Assembly (NCBI RefSeq): GCF_009883055.1
Contig: NZ_WWVR01000005.1
Location: 1,270-65,269 of the forward strand
Direction of reading: 5' to 3'
DNA length: 64,000 bases
DNA from: Blautia sp. BIOML-A1
GTDB taxonomy: Bacteria > Bacillota > Clostridia > Lachnospirales > Lachnospiraceae
Under the pieces are notes generated by a model. The model searched no databases, was not told the origin of the DNA, and worked only from the letters and a program-made list of their open reading frames with translations. Shown piece after piece: positions 16,855 to 26,731 of the stretch. A program made the position numbers and the translations under genes. Each line of letters opens with the position of its first letter. The stretch's first letter is position 1.

Positions 16855-17976
16855 TCAGAGTTCGTTCTCACACATCGCAAGTGCAGAGGCAATCACCGCA
16901 TCCATATCATAATATTTGTATTCGCCCAGACGACCGCCAAAGATTACCTTCTCTTCCTTCGCAGCAAGACCTCTGTATTTCTCATACAATGTTCCGTTTT
17001 TCTCGTCATTTACCGGATAATACGGTTCATCTCCCGGTTTCCATTCAGAACTGTACTCCCGGCTGATCACTGTTTTAGGGATATCCTGTCCCTCATCATC
17101 CTTGCCGAATTCAAACCATTTATGTTCAATGATCCTGGTCCACGGAGTTTCTGCATCCGTGTAATTGACTGCTGCATTTCCCTGGAAATTCGGTGTATCA
17201 AGAAGTTCTGTCTCAAATCGTACAGAACGGTATTCCAGATATCCCATCTGATAGTCAAAGTATGCATCGATCGGTCCTGTGTAAACCACCTTATCGGCAA
17301 GTGCATCCCACTCATCCTTTTTCTCAAGATAGTCTTCCTCCAGACGGACTTCAATGCCCTCCAGCATATTCGCAACCATCTTCGTATATCCACCCATCGG
17401 AATTCCCTGATACAATGCATTAAAATAATTGTTATCAAAGGTCAGACGTACCGGCAGTCTCTTGATGATAAAAGCCGGAAGCTCCTGACAGCTTCTTCCC
17501 CACTGCTTCTCTGTATATCCTTTGATCAGTTTTTCGAAGATATCTCTTCCCACAAGGGAAACAGCCTGTTCTTCGAGATTCTTTGGCTCTGTGATACCTG
17601 CTTCACGCTTCTGCTCTTCAATCTTGGCAGCTGCCTCCTGTGGTGTCACCACACCCCACATTTTATTGAAAGTATACATATTAAACGGAAGGGAATACAA
17701 CTCTCCATGATAATTTGCTACCGGGCTGTTTGTAAAACGATTAAACTCCGCAAACTGTGTGATATAATCCCATACTTTTTTGTTGTTGGTATGAAAGATA
17801 TGTGCACCATATTTATGCACATGAATCTTCTCCATGTCTTCTGTATATACATTTCCGGCAATGTTTGGACGCTTGTCGATAACAAGTACTGATCTGCCTG
17901 CTTTTTTCGCTTCATGCGCAAATACAGCGCCATAAAGACCTGCTCCTACTACCAGATAATCGTAATGTTTGTTCAT
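16855..17976 (-). CDS. glf: UDP-galactopyranose mutase
   Basis: 373 residues. A flavoenzyme converting UDP-galactopyranose to UDP-galactofuranose. N-terminal FAD-binding VVGAGLYGAVFAHEAKKAGR, then NIAGNVYTED and the HKYGAHIFHTN segment are diagnostic; EKQWGRSCQELPAFIIKRLPVRLTFDNNYF follows in the middle. I chose the ATG at 17976 because AGGAGG lies nine bases upstream; the open frame to 18042 has none. Its presence among glycosyltransferases predicts galactofuranose in the surface polymer. Confidence 0.95.
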   Translation of the reverse strand: MNKHYDYLVVGAGLYGAVFAHEAKKAGRSVLVIDKRPNIAGNVYTEDMEKIHVHKYGAHIFHTNNKKVWDYITQFAEFNRFTNSPVANYHGELYSLPFNMYTFNKMWGVVTPQEAAAKIEEQKREAGITEPKNLEEQAVSLVGRDIFEKLIKGYTEKQWGRSCQELPAFIIKRLPVRLTFDNNYFNALYQGIPMGGYTKMVANMLEGIEVRLEEDYLEKKDEWDALADKVVYTGPIDAYFDYQMGYLEYRSVRFETELLDTPNFQGNAAVNYTDAETPWTRIIEHKWFEFGKDDEGQDIPKTVISREYSSEWKPGDEPYYPVNDEKNGTLYEKYRGLAAKEEKVIFGGRLGEYKYYDMDAVIASALAMCENEL

Positions 17977-18062
17977 GAAACCAATCCTCCTGTGAAATTT
18001 ATAATGCAGACACCTTTTGCATCTGCATATTACATCTGCCATCTCCTGAATACGAAAAATAA

Positions 18063-20198
18063 TTATTTCTTATTCTTCTTTAATCTGATCTTAACCTGTC
18101 TTGGAAGATACATAATTGCCTTTCCTACCTTCCAGGTTGTTGAACTTTCCAGTTCTTCTACACGCTTTTTCATTTTAACATTTGTATTTGAACAATATGT
18201 CATATAGAAAACTTCCGGGTCTGCGAGGAGCAAGTCCAGTTTTTCTCTGTCTGCCTTCGTAAAAATATCTCTGTCGAGTTCACCGATTTTCTCAGCCTCT
18301 GTCAGTTCATCACAGATATCCTGCACGTACTGTTTTTTGAAACGAACATTGATTCTGTTTAATGTGAAGATATAGTTCTGGAATTTCTTTAATGTATAAT
18401 GGTATTTGAATCTGTCCCACAATTCAGGATCTTTGCTCAGAATTCCCTTAATATATTTGTATTCCTCATTCATACAATATACCTTTTCCGGACTGTTTAC
18501 GGAGGAATTCGGGTTGTCTCTTCGATTCATATAATACGGCTTGTCCAGGATCATAGCTCTTGAAGCAAAGCAGAATGTCTGGATCCAGAAGCCATTATCC
18601 TGGAAAGAAGCTCCTGGTGTCTCATGATGACGGATATTGTATTTTCGCAGGAAATCATTTTTGTAGATACCACTCCATGTATTCATGACATAACGAAGAG
18701 CTTCCGGTGTATTGCTTGGATTAAATACAACATTATAATCCTCTTTTGTTCCTGTCAGATGATTGTACACAAGTTCCATATTTCCATTTGGAGCTGTCTT
18801 GAAACGGAAGAAATCTGCCTTTACAAAATCAAGCTCATATTCTTTTGCTTTAAGATACAGATCTTCATACATATCAAGCGGAACATAATCATCCGGCTCG
18901 ACAATACCTACATATTCACCGGTTGCACGTTCCAGACCAATGTTCATTCCAATCCCATAACCTTCATTTTTCTTGTCAACAACAATGATACGCGAATCAT
19001 TGTCTGCATATCTGCTGAGAATCTCCATGGAACTGTCTGTTGAACCATCGTTGATGCAGATGATCTCAATATCTTCCAGAGTCTGTCTTACTATGCTTTC
19101 CATGCATTCTTCAAGGTAATCTTCCACATTGTATATAGGCACGATAATAGAAACTTTAGGATTTTCTGTTTTTACAAGGAATTTCTTCTGTAAATATTTT
19201 CTCTTTTCCGGTTTGGAACCATTCTTAATCTCAAATTCTTCAAAACTGTTCATACAAATCTCCTGATATTTTTTATATATTTTTTCATCGTAAAAATAAC
19301 TTTTTTCTTTACCTTTAATTCCAAGCTTCTCAAAACCAGTTTCTTTCAGTTCATTATATAATAATTCTCTGGCCTCTGGATCTTTGATGGAAGCCAGATT
19401 ATATACGCATCCGGATGCAGCCTTGTTCACAAAACTTCGTTCTACCTCCGCATACATTCCATGCTCTTCAAGGAACTGACGCACTGCATAAAATGCCTTA
19501 AGGAAATCCAGTGGAAATCTGTAATTTGTAGACTGACAGTTGTTTTTGATTCCTATACGATAATATACCAGTTTTTTCTCGAGAAGCGTAATTCTCTCTG
19601 CCAGCATCATACAGGATGCAACAAAGAACAGATCATTCGTTCTGAAAATTTCCTGGAATTTGATTCCATTCCGTTTTACCAGATCATGACTGATAAGTTT
19701 GTTCCATGCCCAGTTCTGAAAGGAATCAAGAATATGCTCCGGCATATCTTTGTAAGAAAAAACCTCCTTGCGGGGAGCATTTTCTTTCCGGAAAGATCCC
19801 TTGTCAAAATATGTCTCATGCGTTGTATCATTATAACGCATAATCTGATATATGCAGATTTCTGCCCTTGTTTCCTGACACCTTCTGTAACTCTCCTCGA
19901 GAAGTCCTGACGCAAAGAAATCATCCGAATCAAGAAATGAAAGATACTCTCCGGTCGCAATTGCCAGCCCCTTATTTCTTGCTGCGCCTGCTCCCATATT
20001 GTGCTGTGTAAGCACCTTGACTCTGCTGTCCGCTTTCTCATATTCATGCAGGATTTCCAGAGATCCATCCGTCGACCCGTCATCTACACAGATAAGTTCC
20101 AGATCTCGAAGTGTCTGATTCAGAATGCTGTCTATACATTCCCGAAGATATTTCTCTACATTGTATACCGGAATGATCACCGATACTTTTACTGCCAT
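18063..20198 (-). CDS. Two-domain family 2 glycosyltransferase
   Basis: 711 residues with two complete GT-A modules in tandem. The first starts VSVIIPVYNVEKYLRECIDS and carries DDGSTDGS and a DSDDFF metal motif. The second starts near residue 345 (VSIIVPIYNVEDYLEECMES) with NDGSTDSS and a PDDYVP motif. C-terminal helices follow. Both active sites look intact, suggesting a polymerase or bifunctional transferase adding two sugar or polyol-phosphate units. The ATG at 20198 is preceded by GGAGG. It lies upstream of glf in the same direction. Confidence 0.88.
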   Translation of the reverse strand: MAVKVSVIIPVYNVEKYLRECIDSILNQTLRDLELICVDDGSTDGSLEILHEYEKADSRVKVLTQHNMGAGAARNKGLAIATGEYLSFLDSDDFFASGLLEESYRRCQETRAEICIYQIMRYNDTTHETYFDKGSFRKENAPRKEVFSYKDMPEHILDSFQNWAWNKLISHDLVKRNGIKFQEIFRTNDLFFVASCMMLAERITLLEKKLVYYRIGIKNNCQSTNYRFPLDFLKAFYAVRQFLEEHGMYAEVERSFVNKAASGCVYNLASIKDPEARELLYNELKETGFEKLGIKGKEKSYFYDEKIYKKYQEICMNSFEEFEIKNGSKPEKRKYLQKKFLVKTENPKVSIIVPIYNVEDYLEECMESIVRQTLEDIEIICINDGSTDSSMEILSRYADNDSRIIVVDKKNEGYGIGMNIGLERATGEYVGIVEPDDYVPLDMYEDLYLKAKEYELDFVKADFFRFKTAPNGNMELVYNHLTGTKEDYNVVFNPSNTPEALRYVMNTWSGIYKNDFLRKYNIRHHETPGASFQDNGFWIQTFCFASRAMILDKPYYMNRRDNPNSSVNSPEKVYCMNEEYKYIKGILSKDPELWDRFKYHYTLKKFQNYIFTLNRINVRFKKQYVQDICDELTEAEKIGELDRDIFTKADREKLDLLLADPEVFYMTYCSNTNVKMKKRVEELESSTTWKVGKAIMYLPRQVKIRLKKNKK

Positions 20199-20289
20199 TT
20201 TCCTTCCTCCAAACATTCATTTTCTACAATCTCTGTTCTCAGTCTCACCATGATATCACATTATATTTATTTTGAGAACAGAAGCATTC

Positions 20290-21429
20290 TTATCGTCCGA
20301 ATTTTCTCATCACTTTATGTGCCAGTGAGGATAGTCTTTCTTTCGGATTTTTATTTTTATTTTCTTTTTCAGCGTTTTTGGCTCTGGCTACCCAGTATGA
20401 TTTTTCCTGTTTTAGTTTCTGAACCTCCAGAAACAGATATTCTCCTGCTGTGCATTGCATCATATTCCGATAGATTTCGTATTTTTTGCTGTTATAGGAG
20501 TAGCACTCTTCTTCTTTGAAATCTGTCAGATCAAACTCCTCAAAAAATTCCTGCTTCATCCGTTCATACACCTTGCAAAAGGCTTCCCCTGATTTCAGGG
20601 AGCACAAATTATAGATTCCGACACCAAACGCAAGGTTCCGAAAGCTGCTTCGCAGTTCTTCGTAAATCTGCAGTTCTTCGAATTTAAGCTTCAATGCCTT
20701 TAATGCCTCATACCAGTCCCAGGGACTTTTGACATTATTTGCCTGAAGACTGCTCCCCGACTGCCGATAATTTACAAACACCTCCTGCACGACTGTAATC
20801 TTTTCTGCAAGTGCCAATGCCATAAAGATAAAATAAACATCATTGCTTCTATGCAGCGGCATAAACTGAAGCTGATATTCATCGATCAGACTCTTCCTGA
20901 TCAGTTTATTCCACGGACATCCTGTGGTGATATTCAAAATGTAAGGAAAACTTCTGCCCTTAAACGGAATACTTTCCGGAAGATAATCTTTCTGGATAAT
21001 GTAATCAATCTCTTTATATACCTTTGTTCTCTCATTATAAAGTCTGGCATCAAAGAGACAAATATCTGCCTGATCTTCTTCAGCCTTTTCAAAGGTCTTC
21101 TTCAGCATATCTCTCTCAAAAAAATCATCTCCGTCAAGGAACAGACAATATTTCCCCTCTGCCCGCTTAATTCCCTCGTTGCGCATAACTCCCGCCAGGC
21201 CACAATGCGGCATCTCTATCAGTCTGATCCTCGGATCTGTCTTCATATGTTCCCGGATTCTGTCGACTGTGTGATCCAGCGAACCATCATCTACACAGAT
21301 TACTTCAAAATTGTCAAAGCTCTGTGCCTGAAGACTGTCCAGACACTGATCAATATATTTTTCGACATTATAAACAGGAATAATAACGGAAATATCTCGT
21401 TTATTATCCCTTTCCTCCTCGTCCTTCAT
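20290..21429 (-). CDS. Family 2 glycosyltransferase
   Basis: About 379 residues. GT-A domain with ISVIIPVYNVEKYIDQCLDSL, DDGSLDHT and the metal motif LDGDDFF, then about 150 residues of helical C-terminal region. The sequence is close in style to the first module of the neighbouring two-domain protein, suggesting duplication. AAGGAG sits six bases before the ATG at 21429. Substrate unknown. Confidence 0.85.
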   Translation of the reverse strand: MKDEEERDNKRDISVIIPVYNVEKYIDQCLDSLQAQSFDNFEVICVDDGSLDHTVDRIREHMKTDPRIRLIEMPHCGLAGVMRNEGIKRAEGKYCLFLDGDDFFERDMLKKTFEKAEEDQADICLFDARLYNERTKVYKEIDYIIQKDYLPESIPFKGRSFPYILNITTGCPWNKLIRKSLIDEYQLQFMPLHRSNDVYFIFMALALAEKITVVQEVFVNYRQSGSSLQANNVKSPWDWYEALKALKLKFEELQIYEELRSSFRNLAFGVGIYNLCSLKSGEAFCKVYERMKQEFFEEFDLTDFKEEECYSYNSKKYEIYRNMMQCTAGEYLFLEVQKLKQEKSYWVARAKNAEKENKNKNPKERLSSLAHKVMRKFGR

Positions 21430-21609
21430 AGATCTCTCCTTGCTTTTTCTATATATAGGTGTATATAGTATAACATAGACTGTATACATTTTACAATTTA
21501 TTTATGAATCTCTGAACAATATTAAATATCTTTTATGTTTTTATAATTTTCCGGTTCATTTCAACATTTTATGATATGATACAGATATCTTAAACGAGGA
21601 GATCGTATT

Positions 21610-23079
21610 ATGAACCATAAATCTGAAACATATTCTTTTAAATTTTCTGTCATCACCGCTGTATATAATGTGGCTTCCTATCTGTCTGAAGCCATCGAAA
21701 GCATCCTCTGTCAGGATATTGGTTTTAAGGATTCTGTTGAATTAATTCTTGTTGATGACGGATCCACTGATTCTTCCGGTAAAATCTGCGATCACTATCA
21801 GACTTTATACCCGGATAATATCAAAGTACTGCACAAGCCAAACGGAGGGGCCGCCTCTGCCAGAAACGCTGGAATTGCCCTTGCATCCGGAAGGTACCTG
21901 AATTTTCTGGATGGAGATGATAAACTTTCTCCCTGCACCCTGTCTGCAGTATATCACTTTTTTTCCACAGTCGATGATCAGATCAGCCTTGTATCTGTTC
22001 CTATCCAATTTTTTGAAAAAAAAGAAACTGCTCATCGGCTGAATTACAAATACAAAGACGGCAAAAACCAGATCATAAATCTGAATACCCAGTATTCTTA
22101 TGTACAGATGTCTATTGCCTCTTCTTTTATAAAACGCGAAGTACTTAATGAACATTCCTTCGACACTTCACTTCGCTATGCAGAAGATGCGAAGGTAATC
22201 ATGCAGCTTCTTCTGGAACACCCATACTATGGAATCGTTCCTTCCGGCTGCTATTATTATCGTTTCCGAAACACACAGAATTCTGCCCTGAACGGAACAA
22301 AACTGCACAAAGAATGGTATCTGGACTGCCTGAAAGACTATCTTCTGTGGGCTCTTCAGACTGCCAGACAGAAATATGGTTCGATTCCGCTTTTTGTACA
22401 ATATAATGTCATGTATGATCTTCAGAGTCGTTTTGGTGTGCCTGAAATACCTGCATCCATCCTGTCACCAGATGAACATGAAGAATTCCGAACGCTTCTG
22501 AGAGAAATTCTCCGATCCATTGATGATAAGATCATTCTACAGCAGAGAAATCTTTCCCGCGAACAGAAAGATTATATTATATCCCTCAAACACGGCAAAG
22601 GCAGCCTGAAACACTGTAGCAACGATATTTTTTTCCAGTATGACTGTTTAAAGCTTTATCCTGCCTCCTCCTACCTTCTGAAATTATTTCATGCTGAAAT
22701 TTCAGACAACAATTTAAAACTTACAGGTGCTGTAAAATTCAACAGAAGATTTCCAAATCCTTCTGCACTTTATGTCCGGCTGCACGGTTTACTGAAGACT
22801 CATACTTTTCCCTGTGACTGGTCTGCAGATACATCTTCTGATTTTATCTTTGACGGGACTCTTCTGTCTCAGTTCCTGAACTTCGAAGTCAGAATTCCTC
22901 TGCGGCTGCTCCGCAGACAAACCCGCTTACAGTTCTGTATGACATGTGATGAGCATTCCGTAATATTTAAAAATCTCCGCGACGAGCCAGGATTCCCGGA
23001 TATATTGTCCTCCTCCAAAAACTCCTATCAATTTTGTGTTGACTCCGATTCATTATTTTTAAAGAGGCAACAAATATAA
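21610..23079 (+). CDS. Family 2 glycosyltransferase with C-terminal beta-rich extension
   Basis: 489 residues. The N-terminal GT-A domain has FSVITAVYNVASYLSEAIESI, DDGSTDSSG, GGAASARNAG and LDGDDK. The last ~150 residues (about 340-489) look like a separate beta-rich module seen in teichoic-acid-type transferases. GAGGAG precedes the ATG. It is divergent from the previous gene and convergent with the acyltransferase, so it is probably an independent unit in the same polymer locus. Confidence 0.85.
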   Translation: MNHKSETYSFKFSVITAVYNVASYLSEAIESILCQDIGFKDSVELILVDDGSTDSSGKICDHYQTLYPDNIKVLHKPNGGAASARNAGIALASGRYLNFLDGDDKLSPCTLSAVYHFFSTVDDQISLVSVPIQFFEKKETAHRLNYKYKDGKNQIINLNTQYSYVQMSIASSFIKREVLNEHSFDTSLRYAEDAKVIMQLLLEHPYYGIVPSGCYYYRFRNTQNSALNGTKLHKEWYLDCLKDYLLWALQTARQKYGSIPLFVQYNVMYDLQSRFGVPEIPASILSPDEHEEFRTLLREILRSIDDKIILQQRNLSREQKDYIISLKHGKGSLKHCSNDIFFQYDCLKLYPASSYLLKLFHAEISDNNLKLTGAVKFNRRFPNPSALYVRLHGLLKTHTFPCDWSADTSSDFIFDGTLLSQFLNFEVRIPLRLLRRQTRLQFCMTCDEHSVIFKNLRDEPGFPDILSSSKNSYQFCVDSDSLFLKRQQI

Positions 23080-23083
23080 ATTT

Positions 23084-23135
23084 AAAAAGTCCTGCAATCT
23101 GCCAAGATTAATTCTGGAGATTGCAGGATTTTTTC
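23084..23135. terminator. Bidirectional terminator between convergent genes
   Basis: GTCCTGCAATCT pairs with AGATTGCAGGA(T), with A-runs on the left and TTTTTT on the right. It serves the glycosyltransferase (+) and the acyltransferase (-). Confidence 0.88.
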
Positions 23136-24228
23136 AAAAATAATCCTGTAATGTTTTTTTCAGAAATCTGGCGGAGGGCTGTTCCACCAGATAGTAAGTC
23201 AGAATTCCCAATGCTGCTGTCAAAAAAACAGACGTTGCAATCGCTGCTACCGGATAATCATAGAGAAAATCTGTATTTTTCCAGAGTGTTCTCTTAAGAA
23301 TCGCAAATGCGACTTCCTGCATGACATAAATAGAATATGCATATTTTCCCGGAAAGCCAACAAATTTATAATCTGTCAGTCTGGAAACGATGCCTTTTCT
23401 TGTCAGAAGGCAGGCCAGAAATATCGGAAAAAGGATTACCACAATAAACTGATTCTCGTACGCCTTCCTGCTGTAAAAGAAATCAACCAGCAGCATGGAT
23501 AACGTCAGGATTTCAAGAGCAGAAATAATCCAGAATCCTCTGTTATCCGGCCTTTCCCTCGATGATTTCTGTTGTTTCCATCTCTCTGTAATATCCGTCC
23601 ATTCTATTGCAAACATATACCCCAGACCGATTCCTGCCACAGCACGCGCCATTCCGAGATTGATAATACCGTGGAACATTGTCCTTCCAAATCCACCATC
23701 CATGGCATTGATATTGATCTCATATCCAAAATAGATCAGCATACAGATCAGAAGTTTCATCTTTGAAGAATTATGAAAACATTTGTATAATACAAAATAA
23801 AATATCTCTACAACAAAAAATGCCGACACATACCAGTTCAGACCCTGCCAGTCAGTTGCAAGTCCACTGGACTGAAGAAACAAAAGGTCTACAAAAGATG
23901 CATAAATGGATTTTCCAAAAAATACTGCCGAAATAATAATAGAACATGCCAGTGCAGGCCATAAGCGGATCACTCTTCTTATAACAAAACTCTGCGTTGT
24001 CATATCCGGATGTTTCCGTATCGTATGATAAAGGAAATAACCCGATATGATAAAGAAACATTCCACAATATATTTCGCATACTTCGACTGCTCTGCAAGC
24101 CTCAGATACAAATCACATCCACCTGTATAATCCATCATAAATGAATGAAGCAGATGGAAATACACAATACATATGGCAAAAGCAAAACGAAGAAATTCTA
24201 TGTTATAATACTTCTGTTTTCTTTCCAT
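23134..24228 (-). CDS. Membrane acyltransferase (acyltransferase 3 / OafA-like)
   Basis: About 364 residues with roughly ten membrane helices. The motif YYNIEFLRFAFAICIVYFHLLHS at the N-terminus is the usual acyltransferase-3 start. These proteins O-acetylate or otherwise acylate surface sugars at the membrane. Its start overlaps the end of the upstream gene by about 26 bp, so the two are coupled. The SGNH hydrolase encoded nearby may reverse or edit the modification (inference). Confidence 0.88.
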   Translation of the reverse strand: MERKQKYYNIEFLRFAFAICIVYFHLLHSFMMDYTGGCDLYLRLAEQSKYAKYIVECFFIISGYFLYHTIRKHPDMTTQSFVIRRVIRLWPALACSIIISAVFFGKSIYASFVDLLFLQSSGLATDWQGLNWYVSAFFVVEIFYFVLYKCFHNSSKMKLLICMLIYFGYEININAMDGGFGRTMFHGIINLGMARAVAGIGLGYMFAIEWTDITERWKQQKSSRERPDNRGFWIISALEILTLSMLLVDFFYSRKAYENQFIVVILFPIFLACLLTRKGIVSRLTDYKFVGFPGKYAYSIYVMQEVAFAILKRTLWKNTDFLYDYPVAAIATSVFLTAALGILTYYLVEQPSARFLKKTLQDYF

Positions 24229-25513
24229 ATTTCTCTGCAATCTCTATCAGTTCCTCTGCCCGTCGTTCAAAGGAATATTCTTTTTTTATCATTTCAAATT
24301 GTTCAAGTGCCTTTTCTTTTAAAGAGGAATATTCTTTTTCTGCTTTCTGAACGCAGGCATCAAATTCTTCTTTGGTTTCATAATAAAGAACCGCGTCCGG
24401 AAATATCTCTTTCATTTCAGGACAACCATCCGAAATAACAGGCAGTCCACATGCCAGTGCATCAAATACCCGATTATTAATAATCTGATATTCCAGCATG
24501 TCTTTCCAGTGATCATTTAGAGTTACTTTTGCGGCCCTGTATAATTCCGGAAGCTTTTCATTTTCTTTGAAATCTCCCTCTATTATTTCGGTATGGTCCG
24601 GAATCATTTCCTTCCATCCACCGCCCCACACGTGTAACGGCATTCCATCTTCTACAGCCCAGAGAACACAATCTCTCATCACACCTCTTGTACTTCCTAT
24701 AAAGATATACTGATCGCTGTGAAGTTCATCCTTCTTGCCTTCCGGGCAGAACAATTCCGTATCTGTACACTGAAGCAACGGAACTACCGGAACTTTTATT
24801 TTATTCTTCAATTTTTCTGCAAAATATCTGGAACCTGCACATACTACATCGTACAGTTCATATTCTGCTTTGGATACTTGATCCGGATGGCTGATATTCC
24901 ACATAATATACAGGCATTTTTTGTTTCTTCTGTCTGGACGGTAAAAATATTTTCCACGTAAAACAAGAACTACATCTGCACCCTCATCACAGCCCCAGTC
25001 CTGTCTGGTATCCAGAATCACATATCTGCCTTTTCGCTCCAGATATTTCTGTAATGCCAGTGCATAATAATAATCTCCCCAATGGTATTTCAGTATTCCC
25101 TCTGTCGCAGGACATTTTATCACCCAAACCTGACGTCCCTCTGCAAGCCGTTCAACTTCTGATGCCATTTTCTGCCAGTTATCTCTTCGGTCAAATTCTC
25201 TTTCCATTCCCTTACGAAATCGCCCAATCTGATCCTGAATCTCCAGCGTCTTTTTTTGCTGAAGCTCATGGCTGGCTTCCTGCTGTTCAAAATAATCTTC
25301 CATTTCTCTGAGGATTCTCTTTTCCATCTCTTTCAGCTGTTTCGTATACGATTCTGACAGAGAACTCCTGAGTTCATCCTCCAATGCGATGTTCTGTTCT
25401 TTTATTTCACTGAAAATGTTCTTTTTTTGATCTTCGAATTTTTTATCTATATAGGTTCTTCCTGCCGGAACTATTTTCCGTAAGGATTTTTTAACTTTTT
25501 TTAGTAATACCAT
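24203..25513 (-). CDS. Glycosyltransferase (CgeB-like, family 1 fold) with N-terminal coiled coil
   Basis: 436 residues. Residues ~10-120 are highly charged heptad-like sequence, probably a coiled coil. The rest is a GT-B-type transferase: RQVWVIKCPATEG, an NISHPDQV segment, and the C-terminal donor site LNDHWKDMLEYQIINNRVFDALACGLPVISDGCPEM. This matches the CgeB / Glyco_trans_1_2 group. I chose the ATG at 25513 over the outer ATG at 25555; it gives a clean MVLLKKVKKSL start. It is the first gene of a pair with the acyltransferase. Confidence 0.8.
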   Translation of the reverse strand: MVLLKKVKKSLRKIVPAGRTYIDKKFEDQKKNIFSEIKEQNIALEDELRSSLSESYTKQLKEMEKRILREMEDYFEQQEASHELQQKKTLEIQDQIGRFRKGMEREFDRRDNWQKMASEVERLAEGRQVWVIKCPATEGILKYHWGDYYYALALQKYLERKGRYVILDTRQDWGCDEGADVVLVLRGKYFYRPDRRNKKCLYIMWNISHPDQVSKAEYELYDVVCAGSRYFAEKLKNKIKVPVVPLLQCTDTELFCPEGKKDELHSDQYIFIGSTRGVMRDCVLWAVEDGMPLHVWGGGWKEMIPDHTEIIEGDFKENEKLPELYRAAKVTLNDHWKDMLEYQIINNRVFDALACGLPVISDGCPEMKEIFPDAVLYYETKEEFDACVQKAEKEYSSLKEKALEQFEMIKKEYSFERRAEELIEIAEKYGKKTEVL

Positions 25514-25578
25514 AGTTATCTCTTTCTTCCTGCATGATATACAAGGCTGGTGCAACGAATATAAATCAAGTGAAAAAG

Positions 25579-25618
25579 TGAAAAGTACCGCAGTCCCTGG
25601 AACTACGGTACTTTCTTG
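25579..25618. terminator. Terminator downstream of the GGGtGRT 3' fragment (probable original terminator)
   Basis: AAAGTACCG pairs with CGGTACTTT, with an inner AGT/ACT stem; T-runs on both sides. On the minus strand it lies about 30 bp past the stop codon of the 39-codon gene fragment at 25647-25763, the position expected for the terminator of an intact GGGtGRT gene. Confidence 0.8.
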
Positions 25619-25646
25619 TTATATTATCTCTCTGTTAAAAGTATGT

Positions 25647-25763
25647 TTAGAACTTGCCAGCGTCAGCAGCTTCCTGTACGGCAACTGCTACTGCTACTGT
25701 CATACCAACCATCGGGTTGTTACCAGCACCGATGAGACCCATCATTTCTACATGAGCCGGTAC
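25647..25763 (-). repeat. 117-bp duplicate of the GGGtGRT gene 3' end (attachment-site-like)
   Basis: Matches 30295-30411 at 115 of 117 positions by eye, including the stop codon. It codes the intact final 38 residues (PAHVEMMG...AGKF). An in-frame TAA lies immediately upstream of the match. It lies 4.5 kb from the intact gene in the same orientation, so the two copies are direct repeats. Confidence 0.95.
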
Positions 25764-25896
25764 TTATACGGCTTTTTCCAAAGAAAATCAAGATTTAGAC
25801 ACGTCAAATTCCAAATAACCGCACACGTCATTCCAATTTCCCATGTGTTACGTTTAATAATAAAACCTGTTTTCCTTTTTGTCAATAACAACCTCC

Positions 25897-26181
25897 TCAG
25901 GCAATCAAATTATTGATAGATTCTAACTCATATATAGTAAATGGATCAATATCAATACAACTGGATTCATCTCTGTTACCAGAAATATCCCATGCAAGAG
26001 TACCGTTCATGACAGTACATGCATCTTTAAAAGCATTGATATCTCTTAATGGTTTAAATATCTCTGCGTTCAGATCTTCTGTAGCATTATAATCTACAAT
26101 CTTGCCGTCATCGAAGAATACCTGTACATGAAAATTATCCAGTGGTATCACCTGTACTACCGTCGGAAAATATTCGTTCAT
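25897..26181 (-). CDS. DUF2442 domain protein
   Basis: 94 residues. The start PTVVQVIPLDNFHVQVFFDDGKIVDYNA and the late DISGNRDESSCIDIDPFTIYE match the DUF2442 family, small proteins of unknown function common on mobile islands. It lies 12 bp after a DUF4160 gene in the same direction; the two families are often neighbours and have been suggested to form toxin-antitoxin-like pairs. It appears intact within an otherwise degraded island. Confidence 0.82.
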   Translation of the reverse strand: MNEYFPTVVQVIPLDNFHVQVFFDDGKIVDYNATEDLNAEIFKPLRDINAFKDACTVMNGTLAWDISGNRDESSCIDIDPFTIYELESINNLIA

Positions 26182-26193
26182 ATGATTCCCCCC

Positions 26194-26454
26194 TTAGATA
26201 AGTGGATTAATTCTGTTTAATGGCTTCATATCTTTTGCCAGTTCCCAGTTTTGCATCAGTTCATCCTGATGGATCGTACACCAGGCTAAGATCAGGCGAA
26301 GCTGCTTATTCGGTAATGCCCCTTTTATAACCTGAATATTGACAATATCAATCAATGCTTTTTTACCATTATACTCTGCATGGAAATGCGGCGGCATATG
26401 ATCATTATAATACATGGTAACACGAATCCCATAAAACAACGATATCTCTGGCAT
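26194..26454 (-). CDS. DUF4160 domain protein
   Basis: 86 residues. MPEISLFYGIRVTMYYNDHMPPHFHAEY is the DUF4160 signature, with the conserved His pair in PPHFHAEY and a following IDIVN strand. I chose the ATG at 26454, eight bases after AGGAG; the GTG at 26463 overlaps that site. It is first in a two-gene unit with DUF2442. Function unknown. Confidence 0.85.
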   Translation of the reverse strand: MPEISLFYGIRVTMYYNDHMPPHFHAEYNGKKALIDIVNIQVIKGALPNKQLRLILAWCTIHQDELMQNWELAKDMKPLNRINPLI

Positions 26455-26463
26455 TACTCTCAC

Positions 26464-26731
26464 TCCTGTTCATCTTTACAAACTTTATTTTCTTATACTT
26501 CCATTATAATATGGATAAACCTGTTTCGGCAACTCATTTTTTGGATTCCACGGAGAGGATATAAATATCAGTCACCATTAATTAATCGCATAAGCTCCCA
26601 GTGTATAACTAGACCAGATCTAGGAAATACCCCAAAATAAAAACCCCTTCTCCGTTATAAGTACCCCAGATAGCAGTAGTTTATGGAATATTTCTGCTAT
26701 CCAGGCTTTTCTCTTTAGGCTTAAATTCTAA
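26464..26731. other. Gene-free stretch in the island
   Basis: I see no convincing gene in this 268 bp. It holds the upstream region of the DUF4160 gene (a minus-strand TATAAT-like box near 26503-26510) and a hairpin at 26672-26704 in which GATAGCAG pairs with CTGCTATC, possibly the terminator of the minus-strand ORF at 26732. Confidence 0.4.
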
